Shown: positions 50,483-59,713, counted from the first letter of the stretch. The stretch: 64,000 bases of DNA from Bacillota bacterium (GCA_023394875.1 JAEXAB010000003.1:310001-374000), one strand, 5' to 3'. Numbers and translations: made by a program. The notes: generated by a model not told the origin, from the letters alone.

Positions 50483-50737
50483 CTATTTAGCCTTCTCTAT
50501 TATTTCTACCAGTCTCCAGCATTTGTCTCTGGAAATAGGTCTTGTTTCTACAATCTCTACCTTGTCGCCGATACCGCACTCATTAAGCTCGTCATGAGCC
50601 TTAAATTTGCTGGTACGGGTAACGTACTTTTTATAGAGAGGATGTTTAACCTTGCTTACGACAGCTACGACGATGGTTTTGTCCATTTTATCGCTGACAA
50701 CCATGCCTATTCTTGTCTTTCTCAAATTTCTTTCCAT
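50483..50737 (-). CDS. rpsQ: 30S ribosomal protein S17
   Basis: OB-fold 16S rRNA-binding protein, 84 residues. RKTRIGMVVSDKMDKTIVV and DKVEIVETRPISRDKCWRL are the family signature. AGGAGG stands upstream of the start; the rpmC stop lies 14 bases before it. Confidence 0.98.
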   Translation of the reverse strand: MERNLRKTRIGMVVSDKMDKTIVVAVVSKVKHPLYKKYVTRTSKFKAHDELNECGIGDKVEIVETRPISRDKCWRLVEIIEKAK

Positions 50738-50751
50738 AAATATTTATCCTC

Positions 50752-50988
50752 CTATTTCTTCGCGCTCTTCTTAGCTTTTTTCGCCGGCTCGAAGCTTATT
50801 CCCAATTCTCTCTGACGAAGAATCGTCTTGATTTTGGCAATATCCTTCTTGCATTCGACCATAACGTAAGGATTGCTAAGCTGATTGGTGGCGTGTTTGA
50901 AGCGGAGATTAAATAATTCTGCTTTTAGGTCGTTTAATTTGTTGGTCAATTCTTCATTGCTCATTTCAAAAAACTTTATAGCTTTCAT
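50752..50988 (-). CDS. rpmC: 50S ribosomal protein L29
   Basis: Two-helix protein at the tunnel exit, where SRP and trigger factor dock. It has 78 residues, about ten longer than usual because of a Lys/Ala tail (FEPAKKAKKSAKK). ELTNKLNDLKAELFNLRFKHATNQL is the diagnostic helix pair (read as two parts). It overlaps rplP by one base (TAATG). Confidence 0.97.
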   Translation of the reverse strand: MKAIKFFEMSNEELTNKLNDLKAELFNLRFKHATNQLSNPYVMVECKKDIAKIKTILRQRELGISFEPAKKAKKSAKK

Positions 50989-51422
50989 TATTCGGCACCT
51001 CCTTCTTTAACTTCGTCCTCTTTCTTTACAAACTTGCACTTGATAGGAAGTTTGTTGGCGGCCAGACGCAAAGCCTCTCTTGCTGTCTCTTCGGGAATAC
51101 CGCTCATTTCGAACAATACTCTGTCGGGTTTTACTACTGCTACCCAATATTCGGGACTTCCTTTACCCGAACCCATTCTGGTTTCGGCAGGTTTCTTAGT
51201 GACAGGCTTGTGAGGGAAGATGTTTACCCAAACTTGTCCGCCACGTTTGATATATCTTGTCATAGCTACACGGGCTGCTTCTATCTGATTGCTGGTAATC
51301 CAACTGGGTTCCATAGCTACTAATGCGTATTCGCCGTATGCTATCTTGTTGCCCTTGTTAGCACTGCCGGTCATTCTGCCTCTGTGCTGCTTTCTTCTTT
51401 TTACTCTCTTAGGCATTAACAT
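50988..51422 (-). CDS. rplP: 50S ribosomal protein L16
   Basis: A-site region protein, 144 residues. MPKRVKRRKQHRGRMTG near the N-terminus and VNIFPHKPVTKKPAETRMGSGKG in two adjoining parts are diagnostic. The start at 51422 (ATG TTA ATG) sits a suitable distance from GGAGG; the conventional methionine is two codons further. A short acidic tail (KEDEVKEGGAE) follows the conserved end. Confidence 0.98.
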   Translation of the reverse strand: MLMPKRVKRRKQHRGRMTGSANKGNKIAYGEYALVAMEPSWITSNQIEAARVAMTRYIKRGGQVWVNIFPHKPVTKKPAETRMGSGKGSPEYWVAVVKPDRVLFEMSGIPEETAREALRLAANKLPIKCKFVKKEDEVKEGGAE

Positions 51423-51424
51423 AA

Positions 51425-52081
51425 TTAGTCATTACCTCCTTTCCCTTGCTTGGTGAAAACTTCACCTTTATATATCCACACCTTAACTCCGATAATACCG
51501 TAAGTGGTGGTGGCTTCCGCAAAGCCGTAATCTATGTTTGCTCTCAGCGTTTGCAGGGGGATGCTTCCCTCGCTGTAATGCTCGCTTCTTGCAATTTCCG
51601 CTCCGTCAAGACGTCCGCTTACCATGGTCTTAACACCCTTGGCTCCGCCCTTCATAGCTCTGCCCATAACCTGGCGCATAGCGCGACGGAATTGGATTCT
51701 CTTTTCTAAGCTGGCTGCGATGCTTTCTGCGGCAAGCTGTGCGTCGATATCAACTTTCTTAACTTCCAAAACGTTGATGTTGACAACCTTGCCAACTGCT
51801 ATTTTTTCCACTACTTTCTTAATCTCGGAGATTCCTGCGGCTTCTTTTCCGATAGCCACGCCGGGTCTTCCACAGAACATATTTACGGTAATGGTGTTGG
51901 CAGCTCTCTCTATTATTATCTTGCTGACGGCTGCATTGAAGTATTTTTTCTTCAGTTCTTTTCTGATTTTGTTATCTTCGCTCAAGTAGGTGGCAAAGGT
52001 TTTCTTGTCGGCATACCATTGGGTATCCCAGCTCTTTATTATTCCTATTCTTAAACCGTGCGGATTAACTTTCTGACCCAT
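51425..52081 (-). CDS. rpsC: 30S ribosomal protein S3
   Basis: Lines the mRNA entry channel, 218 residues. MGQKVNPHGLRIGIIKSWDTQW at the start (GQKVNPHGLRIGI), a KH-type domain with GRPGVAIGKEA, and GRLDGAEIARSEHYSEGSIPLQT at the C-terminal domain are diagnostic. AGGAGG precedes the start; rplP begins two bases after the stop. Confidence 0.99.
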   Translation of the reverse strand: MGQKVNPHGLRIGIIKSWDTQWYADKKTFATYLSEDNKIRKELKKKYFNAAVSKIIIERAANTITVNMFCGRPGVAIGKEAAGISEIKKVVEKIAVGKVVNINVLEVKKVDIDAQLAAESIAASLEKRIQFRRAMRQVMGRAMKGGAKGVKTMVSGRLDGAEIARSEHYSEGSIPLQTLRANIDYGFAEATTTYGIIGVKVWIYKGEVFTKQGKGGND

Positions 52082-52095
52082 TTTTTTGCTACCTC

Positions 52096-52482
52096 CTATT
52101 TCTTAATTTCGTCAAGTATGACTGTGATGTGACTTGTTCTCTTGAGCAAGCCGCCTGCCCTTCCGTGCGCCTTAGGAATGTATCTCTTTAGCGTAGGTCC
52201 CTGATCGGCAAAGCACTCTGCTACGAATAATTCGTCAACGTTCATATTGAGGTTATTCTCGGCATTGGCTCCTGCGCTCTTTAATACCTTCAAAATAGGT
52301 TCGCAAGAAGATTTGTTCAGGTTCTCCAGTATACCGACGGCTTCGCGATAGCTCTTAGAACGGATAAGATCTAATACCGCTCTGACCTTGTAAGGGGATA
52401 TACGGATGTATTTTGCCTTAGCTTTCGGTCTTCTGTCTGCCGTTTCGGCTCTTTTGACTGCTTTTATATATGTCTTTCCCAT
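52096..52482 (-). CDS. rplV: 50S ribosomal protein L22
   Basis: Exit-tunnel protein whose beta hairpin reaches the constriction, 128 residues. An N-terminal extension of about 17 residues (rich in Lys/Arg) precedes the conserved AKYIRISPYKVRAVLDLIR. The C-terminal hairpin is PKAHGRAGGLLKRTSHITVIL, read in two parts. AGGAGG and a good gap support the long start. Confidence 0.98.
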   Translation of the reverse strand: MGKTYIKAVKRAETADRRPKAKAKYIRISPYKVRAVLDLIRSKSYREAVGILENLNKSSCEPILKVLKSAGANAENNLNMNVDELFVAECFADQGPTLKRYIPKAHGRAGGLLKRTSHITVILDEIKK

Positions 52483-52492
52483 TTACTGCCTC

Positions 52493-52771
52493 CTATTTCT
52501 TCCCTGTGGTTTTGCTGCCGGCATGACCGCGGAAGGTTCTTGTGGGCGCAAACTCGCCTAATTTCAAACCAACCATATCTTCGGTGACGTATACCGGAAC
52601 GTGCTTTTTACCATCATGAACCGCTATGGTGTGTCCTACAAACTCGGGGAATATAGTAGAAGCACGCGACCAAGTCTTAATGGGTTTCTTTTCTCCCTTT
52701 GCATTCATAGCCACGATTTTCTTCTTGAGACTCTCATGCACATAAGGTCCTTTCTTTATTGATCTGCTCAT
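52493..52771 (-). CDS. rpsS: 30S ribosomal protein S19
   Basis: Small-subunit head protein contacting S13, 92 residues. SRSIKKGPYVHESLKKKI and TWSRASTIFPEFVGHTIAVHDGKKHVPVY (in two parts) are diagnostic, with LGEFAPTRTFRGHAG near the end. GGAGGAG precedes the start. Confidence 0.99.
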   Translation of the reverse strand: MSRSIKKGPYVHESLKKKIVAMNAKGEKKPIKTWSRASTIFPEFVGHTIAVHDGKKHVPVYVTEDMVGLKLGEFAPTRTFRGHAGSKTTGKK

Positions 52772-52784
52772 TTGCTCCTCCTGC

Positions 52785-53612
52785 CTAGTTTATACGCTTA
52801 ATAATAGATTTGTTGGTGGTCTTGTTCTTCTTGCGGGTCTTGTAACCGAGAGCCGGTTTACCCCAAGGAGTAACAGGGCCGGGCATACCGATAGGGCTCT
52901 TGCCCTCGCCGCCGCCGTGCGGGTGATCGCAAGGATTCATAACAACACCTCTTACGGTAGGTTTGATACCCATGTGTCTTGTTCTGCCGGCTTTGCCCAC
53001 GCTTATTATTTCGTGTTCGATGTTGCCAACCTGACCGATTGTGGCTCTGCAAGCTAACGGAACGTATCTCATTTCTCCCGAAGGCATACGCAAGGTGGCT
53101 TTTCCGTTTTCTTTTGCCATCAACTGCGCTGCGCATCCTGCGCTACGGGCAATCTGTCCGCCGCGTTTGGGTTGCAATTCGATATTATGAACCATAGTAC
53201 CTACGGGGATTTCATCAAGCTTTAGGCAGTTGCCTACCTTGATGTCAGCGCCTTCGCCACTAATGATTGTGTCGCCTACGGAAAGTCCTAAAGGCGCCAA
53301 GATGTACGTTTTTTCGCCGTCGGCATATATAGCCAAAGCGATATTTGCGCTGCGGTTGGGGTCATATTCTATAGAAGCGATTTTGGCGGGGATACCGTCC
53401 TTGTTACGCTTGAAATCTATAATACGGTATTTTTGTCTGTTTCCGCCGCCGATATGTCTTACGGTAATTCTTCCGTTGGCGTTTCTTCCGCCTGACTTGC
53501 TCTTAGATTCAAGCAAGCTTTTTTCGGGAGTGGTTTTTGTGATTTCCGAAAAATCGGAAACCGTAAAGAATCTGCGGGCGGGACTTGTCGGTTTAAATCT
53601 CTTAATACCCAT
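52785..53612 (-). CDS. rplB: 50S ribosomal protein L2
   Basis: Essential protein near the peptidyl-transferase centre, 275 residues. GIKRFKPTSPARRFFTV at the start, NIELQPKRGGQIARSAG in the middle, and GVVMNPCDHPHGGGEGK close to the end carrying the conserved His. The order rplW-rplB-rpsS is standard. GGAGGAGACTAAC precedes the ATG. Confidence 0.99.
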   Translation of the reverse strand: MGIKRFKPTSPARRFFTVSDFSEITKTTPEKSLLESKSKSGGRNANGRITVRHIGGGNRQKYRIIDFKRNKDGIPAKIASIEYDPNRSANIALAIYADGEKTYILAPLGLSVGDTIISGEGADIKVGNCLKLDEIPVGTMVHNIELQPKRGGQIARSAGCAAQLMAKENGKATLRMPSGEMRYVPLACRATIGQVGNIEHEIISVGKAGRTRHMGIKPTVRGVVMNPCDHPHGGGEGKSPIGMPGPVTPWGKPALGYKTRKKNKTTNKSIIKRIN

Positions 53613-53627
53613 TGTTAGTCTCCTCCT

Positions 53628-53918
53628 TTATGATAAGCTCTCAAAGAACTCAATGGGCTTGCTGTCTTTGGTAAGTTTTACAAAAGCTTTCTTATAAGAA
53701 GGACGTCTGCCTTCCGTTCTGCCCATACGTTTGATTTTTCCATCGTAGTTGGTGACGTTAACTCTGTCAACCTTAACTCCGAAGGCAAATTCTACGGCGT
53801 CTTTGATTTCGGTCTTTGTCGCTGTTTTTGCCACGATGAAGGTATAATCCTTCAACGCTACGTTGCCATAGCTCTTTTCGCTCAAAACAGGCTTAATAAT
53901 AATATCGTAAGCCTTCAT
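53628..53918 (-). CDS. rplW: 50S ribosomal protein L23
   Basis: Tunnel-exit protein and docking point for trigger factor, 96 residues. IIKPVLSEKSYGNVALKDYTFIV and VDRVNVTNYDGKIKRMGR (each as adjoining motifs) are diagnostic. The start codon overlaps the rplD stop by one base (TAATG). Confidence 0.98.
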   Translation of the reverse strand: MKAYDIIIKPVLSEKSYGNVALKDYTFIVAKTATKTEIKDAVEFAFGVKVDRVNVTNYDGKIKRMGRTEGRRPSYKKAFVKLTKDSKPIEFFESLS

Positions 53919-54538
53919 TATCCTATGACCTCCTCAATTTTTCTTACTGCGTCTTTGGTTATGAAAACTTTGTTTGCTCTAACCAAATCATATACGTTAA
54001 CTAAACTAGCCTCTTGAGTAGCTGCTTCGGCTAAATTCTTTGTAGCTCTTACTACGTTGAGGTTTTCTCCGTCGAAAACGAACAAGGCTTTGCTGCCGGC
54101 ATTTAGTTTTTCACAAAGTGCCGCCATAAGCTTGGTCTTTGCTTCTTTGAGTTCCAATTCGCTCAGTACGATAAATTCATTCTGACGGATTTTTTGGCTC
54201 AATACGCTAACCAAAGCTTGCGCTTTCATTCTCTTGTTGATTTTCTTGGAAAAATCTCTGGGCTTTGGCGCGAACACAACGCCGCCGTGCTTCCATTGCG
54301 GAGCGCGAATGCTGCCTTGTCTTGCTCTGCCGGTGCCTTTTTGTCTCCAAGGTTTGATACCGCCGCCGCGTACTTCAGTACGTGTTAAAGCGCTCTTTGT
54401 ACCTTGTCTTTTGTTTGCGAGTTGGGCAACGATAACCTGATGGATAAGTGCCTCATTGTATTCGGCGTTAAAAATCTCATCTCTTACCGTGATTTTGTCC
54501 ACTTCTTTTCCGCTTAAATTGTATACTTTCAATTCCAT
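53918..54538 (-). CDS. rplD: 50S ribosomal protein L4
   Basis: 23S rRNA-binding protein reaching into the exit tunnel; in several bacteria it also represses the S10 operon. It has 206 residues from the ATG at 54538 (GGAGG upstream; the longer frame from 54571 includes that site). The extended loop with KPWRQKGTGRARQGSIRAP and GGVVFAPKPRDFSKKIN is diagnostic. Confidence 0.98.
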   Translation of the reverse strand: MELKVYNLSGKEVDKITVRDEIFNAEYNEALIHQVIVAQLANKRQGTKSALTRTEVRGGGIKPWRQKGTGRARQGSIRAPQWKHGGVVFAPKPRDFSKKINKRMKAQALVSVLSQKIRQNEFIVLSELELKEAKTKLMAALCEKLNAGSKALFVFDGENLNVVRATKNLAEAATQEASLVNVYDLVRANKVFITKDAVRKIEEVIG

Positions 54539-54551
54539 AATAAAACCTCCA

Positions 54552-55169
54552 CTACGCCTTGATGATAACAAGACTTCCCTTTGCTCCGGGGATTCCGCCC
54601 TTTATCAGCAAGAGATTTCTGTTTGTGTCAATACGCACTACTTCGAGGTTCTTGATGGTAACCTGCTCATTGCCGTAATGACCGGGCAAATGCTTGTTCT
54701 TGAACACGCGGCTGGGATCGGAGTTTGCGCTCATACTTCCTACGCCTCTGTGATAGCCCGAGCCGTGAGCCATAGGTCCTCTGCTTTGATTCCATCTCTG
54801 GATAACGCCCGAAAAACCTCTACCTTTGGTGGTTCCGACTACGTCTACTTTGTCGCCTACTACAAAGCTGTCACACTTAATAACGCTGCCGACAGCATAG
54901 CTAGAGCAATCGTCAAAACGGAATTCTCTGAGATTCCTTTTTGCCTGCGCGCTTGCTTTTGCATAATGTCCGGCAACGGGCTTTGTAACGTTCTTTTCTT
55001 TTATATCGCCAAAAGAAACCTGAACGGCATCGTATCCTTCCTTTTCCTTAGTCTTTACTTGGACTACGGCGCAAGGTCCCGCTTCCACTACGGTTACGGG
55101 GATGAAAGTGCCATCCGCGGTAAATATCTGGCTCATACCTAATTTCTTGCCTAATATAGCTTTCTTCAT
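54552..55169 (-). CDS. rplC: 50S ribosomal protein L3
   Basis: Early-assembling 23S rRNA-binding protein, 205 residues. KKAILGKKLGMSQIFTADG at the start, VVGTTKGRGFSGVIQRW in the middle, and RVFKNKHLPGHYGNEQVTIKN later are diagnostic. GGAGGCTTATA precedes the ATG. Confidence 0.99.
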   Translation of the reverse strand: MKKAILGKKLGMSQIFTADGTFIPVTVVEAGPCAVVQVKTKEKEGYDAVQVSFGDIKEKNVTKPVAGHYAKASAQAKRNLREFRFDDCSSYAVGSVIKCDSFVVGDKVDVVGTTKGRGFSGVIQRWNQSRGPMAHGSGYHRGVGSMSANSDPSRVFKNKHLPGHYGNEQVTIKNLEVVRIDTNRNLLLIKGGIPGAKGSLVIIKA

Positions 55170-55179
55170 TATAAGCCTC

Positions 55180-55488
55180 CTATAACTTTATCTGGATGTC
55201 CACACCGGCGGGTAAGTCGAGTTTCATCAACGCATCCACCGTTTTGCTTGTGGAATTATAGATATCAATCAATCTCTTGTGAGTGCGAAGCTCGAATTGC
55301 TCGCGTGAATCCTTATACTTGTGGGGAGCACGCAAGATTGTTACGATTTCCTTGTCTGTAGGTAAGGGTATCGGGCCTGATATACTAGCGCCGGTACGCT
55401 TTACCGCCTCAACGATCTTCTCTGCGGAATTGTCGATGAGATTGTGGTCATAGGCTTTAAGCTTAATCCTAATTTTTTGACCTGCCAT
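55180..55488 (-). CDS. rpsJ: 30S ribosomal protein S10
   Basis: First gene of the cluster, 102 residues; besides its ribosomal role it joins NusB in antitermination complexes. IRIKLKAYDHNLIDNSAEKIVE and ISGPIPLPTDKEIVTILRAPHKYKDSREQFELRTH (shown here as adjoining family motifs) identify it. ACAGGAGGTACAAACAAATG marks the start. No str-operon genes (rpsL, rpsG, fusA, tuf) precede it here. Confidence 0.99.
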   Translation of the reverse strand: MAGQKIRIKLKAYDHNLIDNSAEKIVEAVKRTGASISGPIPLPTDKEIVTILRAPHKYKDSREQFELRTHKRLIDIYNSTSKTVDALMKLDLPAGVDIQIKL

Positions 55489-55669
55489 TTGTTTGTACCT
55501 CCTGTTTTTTTACCTAACATTTTACACTTATCCGTGTGTGTCGAGCTGTCTTTTAATAAAAGGCGCATGCGCCTTATTTCAGTTAGTCACGTCCATCGTT
55601 GTGTCCGTGTAAGTCCGTGGAAACTATCCGTCTTTACGGTAACCTCCCACATCTACCCTATAATACAGC
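55489..55669 (-). promoter_or_regulatory. S10 operon leader
   Basis: About 180 bases between the promoter and rpsJ. It contains CCGTAAAGACGG (a small hairpin), two ACGGAC repeats and one ATGGAC spaced by about 10-13 bases, and the perfect palindrome AAGGCGCATGCGCCTT (55560-55575) followed by TTTATT. A regulatory leader for the ribosomal operon is likely, but the ligand (for example L4) is not shown by the sequence. Confidence 0.5.
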
Positions 55670-55675
55670 CTTGTA

Positions 55676-55704
55676 ATAATAGCATAGTAAAAACTTGCTG
55701 TCAA
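55676..55704 (-). promoter_or_regulatory. Promoter of the S10-spc operon
   Basis: On the minus strand TTGACA (55704-55699), 17-base spacer ending TATGC, TATTAT (55681-55676). The spacing and the -35 box are perfect, consistent with high expression of the ribosomal cluster. Confidence 0.87.
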
Positions 55705-55749
55705 ATAATTTTTTGCAATTTTTTCAAAAAATAATCAAAATGGGAAAAA

Positions 55750-58700
55750 TTATACCATTTTATAAAATTCCATATTGTTATAACCGTATTGAGTTTTGAA
55801 TTTATTCTCATAGGTTATTATATAGCTTTCTTCCAAAACGTTAACTCTTATAGCCAAAGACGTCATAAACGCGTTCGTCCCCAGATTGGGCGGAGTGGTC
55901 GGGAACATATTAACAATAGTAAGAATCAGACAATTATTAAACGCCCTATCGCCGATTGTTGTAACGTTTGCCCCTATATTAATGGCGAAAAGAGCACTGC
56001 AACCCTCAAAAGCCGCAGTTTCTATTTCTGTTAAGTTGGACGAAAAAGTAATTCTGTATAATTTTACGCAGTTTGCAAACATTCCGCTTGAAACGTGTGT
56101 GGCTTCATAAGTAAGCGTTTCCAACAAGCTGCTGCCTTTGAAAATATTGTTGCCCATATTAATAACATTTGCAGGCACTCTTACCGACGTAATTTTGCTG
56201 TTTTCAAATACGCTGTTGCCTAAAGTGGTTACCGTATCGGGAATATTAATAGAATTTCCGCCGTAATTATAAAAAGCCTTGTTGCCTAAATTGGTTATCA
56301 TTGTGCCTATGGCAAAAGTAATTTGCGCGTTTACATTATAGAATGCCTCTTCTCCTATGGAAGTAACTTTATTGGGGATTATTATTTGTTGTATATTGTT
56401 TGCATTGTAAAAAGCGGCATTGGCTATTTGGGTTACATTACTTGGTATAGTAATTGCGTTACCTTTATAACCTTTCAAAATTCCATATGTCAAAACCGTA
56501 ATATTGGGATTTAGTGTTATGGGCGCGGAAATGTTAGACACCCACTCACTGCCGTAACTTGTTACCGATTGGGGAAGTATGATGGTAGTAAGAGAACTAA
56601 AATCCTTCAAAAACTCATTAGGCAGAGCAGTTAGGCTTTGACTAGTTAGCTCAAGTTTTGTACAGGTATATCTTGTGTATACGTTTTCGCCGGCGTTACT
56701 GCCTATTAAAAAAGCAATAGTCCTTATATCGCTTATACTGCTTCCGACAAAGGGAAGTGTTATTTCTTTTAAGTTATAGCAATAGCGGAAGATAGTTTCG
56801 CCTATTGTATTAATACCGTTGCCTAAGGTTACTTTCTCTAATTTAGCGCAGCTTTCAAAAGCTCTGTCCCCTACGCTGGTAACTTGACTTAAATATGCTA
56901 TCTCTTTGATATTAACAGCATTTGCAAAAGCATTGGCGCTGACTTCTCCGTCTAGACTTATAATAACTTTTTCCAAAGTTGCTGGCAGATTGTCATTAGT
57001 CCCGCCGAAAACTCTACCTAATACTTCTCCCGAATTTTGGGTTCTCCCCACAAAAGGCAAAGTTATTTCTGTAAGGTTAGGAATACCCGAAAATGCGCTC
57101 TGACTAAAGGAAATTACGCTGTCAGGAACGGTGATTGTTCTAACATAAGTATTATCCTTAAAGGCTTCGCTTCTTATTGACTGCGTGCCGTCCATAATAC
57201 TTACGTTGACGCTGGAACCCTTATATTTTACAAGCTGTAAGCCTTCGTATTGGTAAAGACTGCCCGAATATATGCAAAAATATCTTGCTCCTATGGTAGG
57301 CGGATTTATAAAAGTATAGTTTACGGTGTCGATTAGGGTTACGTTAATAGAACTTACGTTATGCCTGCCTATAGAGGTCATATCGGTGTCGCAAACAAAC
57401 TCCAGTTTCAGCGCCCCTTTGTTGCCGTTAACGGTAAAATTAGGGTTGGCGATTTGTCCTGTAAAGGGTAAAAACTGGCTGTCTATAACCATAGTAGCCC
57501 CGTTAATTTCCGCTTGCGTAATATTGAGCGTCAAACCAAACTGAAAATCGTTATAATTATTGACGTCGGGATTATAAATAACTCTATAAGAAGTGACGTT
57601 TACCGTAGGCACGGTCGTAGGGTTAACCCATCTTATTTTGCTGCTTTCTATTCCCGATATTGAGTAATCTGCCAAAGTCTTGGTATGGTCGTAAACACCG
57701 CCCGTTGCGGAGCATTCCGGCACGTCTTCGCTAGTCAACGTAGCCTTATTTATCTTCAAAGCTGCCGTTAACGCGCTTATTGTTTTTCCGTTTAACGTAA
57801 AGTAATAATTAATCGGATCAATAAATCCTTTTTTATAAAATAAAATAGCCGTTACGGTATACGTTCCTGCGTTGGTCTTATCATTATTGGTGTAATCGGC
57901 GGTAACGTTTTCGGGAAGGTTAATAACATTTAATGAATGTTCCTCTTCATTATAAGTAACTTCCATTCCTGCAAAAACGGCTCCGTCAATCGGTATTGCC
58001 TTTTTTGTAATTACTATCTGAATGGATTTGGACGGTATGGTCAAATAATTTTCTTTGTTGGTTTTTAGCTCGAACTCAGCGGTAATTACGTAGGTTGCCA
58101 CGTTGGTAAGTCCAACGCCTTCGCTAACAATAAGCACCGAAGCGCCGCCGTTTACTTTGAGATAATATTTTATATTCAGGCTGTCTAATATACTCTGTCC
58201 TGCAGTTACCGAAAAAGTGTGCGTAATCTCATCATAAACTCTAGCTTCGGCAAAGTTAATATCGTTTTCGTCTACAGGGAGGAAACTAACTCCGCTCATA
58301 TCGAAAGTAGCTTTATTAATAATGATTGTAAAGGACATATCTTCCAAAGCGTTATAGTTTGTTTCATAGCCTGCGGGCATGGTAAAGACAGCGTTAATGG
58401 TATATCTTCCCGCATTGATAAAGTCTACGCTTTGAGCATCCTTAATAATGCCGTTGTCGGTATATTTATAAGCAACGGTAGCCCCTTGAGGAAATTCTCC
58501 GTTAACCCCTGTAGGCAATCTCCCCACTAAGCCAACGTCAAAACCTGCGCCCGTACCTATATTAAGTCTGTTTCCGTTATAAACGAAACCTTCGTTTGGC
58601 ATGGCTTTCCACCTAAGATCGGCGCTGACAAAATTGGCTTTACTTATTACTAAGGTTACCGTTTTCGGGGATATGGAATTATAGTTCTGATAGAATATAG

Positions 58701-59694
58701 AACCTTGCTCAACAAAAAATACCGCTTTAATATTATAAGTTCCGCTACTAACAACGCCGTTTTCGGGCATAGGGACGTCCGCTTGCCCCGCGCTAAATAG
58801 ATAATATTCCACGCTGAGTCCTTGTGGCAGATTATTTAATTCCACCTTATGACCAAGTCCGTCGTAAGTTATATATTTATTATCAAAGCCGTTGGTGTTC
58901 AGTTCGAAATTTTTGCGGTTAATTGTGAGCCTAGCCGTCATTTCGGTTATCGGTTCATAATGCTCTTCATCACCTAAAAAAATGGCATTGGCAAAATACG
59001 TTCCGGCGTTGGTTGCCTTGTTGTTGACGTATCTTACCGTCACACCCTCAGGCAAGGTTCCGCTGATTTCCACCTTCTTTTCCTGTCCGTCATAAGTAAA
59101 GGTCTTGCTTGCAAAAGAAATATTATGCATATCGTATACCCCTTTAATTATGGTAAGAACAGCGGATTTACTGATATAATTTGCCTTATAACCTTTGGGC
59201 AAAACAACTTCTATATTTATGTTATAGCTTCCTATTTCTTTGGCGCCAAAAAAAGGCTCTCCGTCAAGGAAATATTTTATTTCACTGTTTTCGGGCAAAA
59301 CGCCGTTTACCTTCAGGTTCTTTATTTCGCCGTCATATTCAATTGTGGTGTCGACCGCCTCTATATTAACGTTGGAACCATCGGTTACGACTACATTAAA
59401 ACGGGCGCTCAATTCTCCGCTGTCCACAATAACCGCGCCTGTCCCTAAGGCTACTGCGATCACCATATTTTTTTCCAATTTTAGAACGGAGGTGTTTTCC
59501 ACCGAATAAAAAAGCTTGCCCTTTCCCTCATACTCTATATAGTTATCTATATTTATAGTAGAGTTAATCGGCAAACTTATTTTTTCATACTTTGCTTTAA
59601 GCGTAGTAATGCCTTTATTATCGCATGCAAAAAAAGACACTGCCAAGAGTATCATCAGAGCTATTGAAACGATAATAAGAATTTTTCTTTTCAT
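55750..59694 (-). CDS. Giant surface lipoprotein with MBG repeats and BspA-type LRRs
   Basis: 1314 residues. Signal peptide ending in the lipobox VSFFAC (Cys24). Residues about 30-110 resemble a bacterial Ig-like (Big) domain. About 110-790 hold seven or so MBG-type repeats, each with an aromatic-Asp/Asn-Gly motif (FTYDGQEKKVEISG, VTYNEEEHSLNVIN) and a closing NAGTY motif. From about 825 to the end are LRR_5/BspA repeats (IRSEAFKDNTYVRTITVPDSV, IGEEAFYNVN, IGDRAFNNCLILTIVNM). No C-terminal anchor, so the lipid holds it. It combines modules that are split between two neighbouring genes at 22810-32353. Ligand unknown. Confidence 0.9.
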   Translation of the reverse strand: MKRKILIIVSIALMILLAVSFFACDNKGITTLKAKYEKISLPINSTINIDNYIEYEGKGKLFYSVENTSVLKLEKNMVIAVALGTGAVIVDSGELSARFNVVVTDGSNVNIEAVDTTIEYDGEIKNLKVNGVLPENSEIKYFLDGEPFFGAKEIGSYNINIEVVLPKGYKANYISKSAVLTIIKGVYDMHNISFASKTFTYDGQEKKVEISGTLPEGVTVRYVNNKATNAGTYFANAIFLGDEEHYEPITEMTARLTINRKNFELNTNGFDNKYITYDGLGHKVELNNLPQGLSVEYYLFSAGQADVPMPENGVVSSGTYNIKAVFFVEQGSIFYQNYNSISPKTVTLVISKANFVSADLRWKAMPNEGFVYNGNRLNIGTGAGFDVGLVGRLPTGVNGEFPQGATVAYKYTDNGIIKDAQSVDFINAGRYTINAVFTMPAGYETNYNALEDMSFTIIINKATFDMSGVSFLPVDENDINFAEARVYDEITHTFSVTAGQSILDSLNIKYYLKVNGGASVLIVSEGVGLTNVATYVITAEFELKTNKENYLTIPSKSIQIVITKKAIPIDGAVFAGMEVTYNEEEHSLNVINLPENVTADYTNNDKTNAGTYTVTAILFYKKGFIDPINYYFTLNGKTISALTAALKINKATLTSEDVPECSATGGVYDHTKTLADYSISGIESSKIRWVNPTTVPTVNVTSYRVIYNPDVNNYNDFQFGLTLNITQAEINGATMVIDSQFLPFTGQIANPNFTVNGNKGALKLEFVCDTDMTSIGRHNVSSINVTLIDTVNYTFINPPTIGARYFCIYSGSLYQYEGLQLVKYKGSSVNVSIMDGTQSIRSEAFKDNTYVRTITVPDSVISFSQSAFSGIPNLTEITLPFVGRTQNSGEVLGRVFGGTNDNLPATLEKVIISLDGEVSANAFANAVNIKEIAYLSQVTSVGDRAFESCAKLEKVTLGNGINTIGETIFRYCYNLKEITLPFVGSSISDIRTIAFLIGSNAGENVYTRYTCTKLELTSQSLTALPNEFLKDFSSLTTIILPQSVTSYGSEWVSNISAPITLNPNITVLTYGILKGYKGNAITIPSNVTQIANAAFYNANNIQQIIIPNKVTSIGEEAFYNVNAQITFAIGTMITNLGNKAFYNYGGNSINIPDTVTTLGNSVFENSKITSVRVPANVINMGNNIFKGSSLLETLTYEATHVSSGMFANCVKLYRITFSSNLTEIETAAFEGCSALFAINIGANVTTIGDRAFNNCLILTIVNMFPTTPPNLGTNAFMTSLAIRVNVLEESYIITYENKFKTQYGYNNMEFYKMV

Positions 59695-59713
59695 AACAAC
59701 TCCTGCTCAGGCA

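Noticed and set aside
54456..55142. Long plus-strand reading frame opposite rplD and rplC
   Set aside because: Antisense shadow of highly constrained ribosomal genes; no ribosome binding site, and the translation has no family resemblance. The same applies to 49572-50132 and 50279-50815.
55560..55575. Intrinsic terminator in the S10 leader
   Set aside because: The palindrome is GC-rich but the following TTTATTAAAAG is not a proper T run; attenuation remains possible but not supported.
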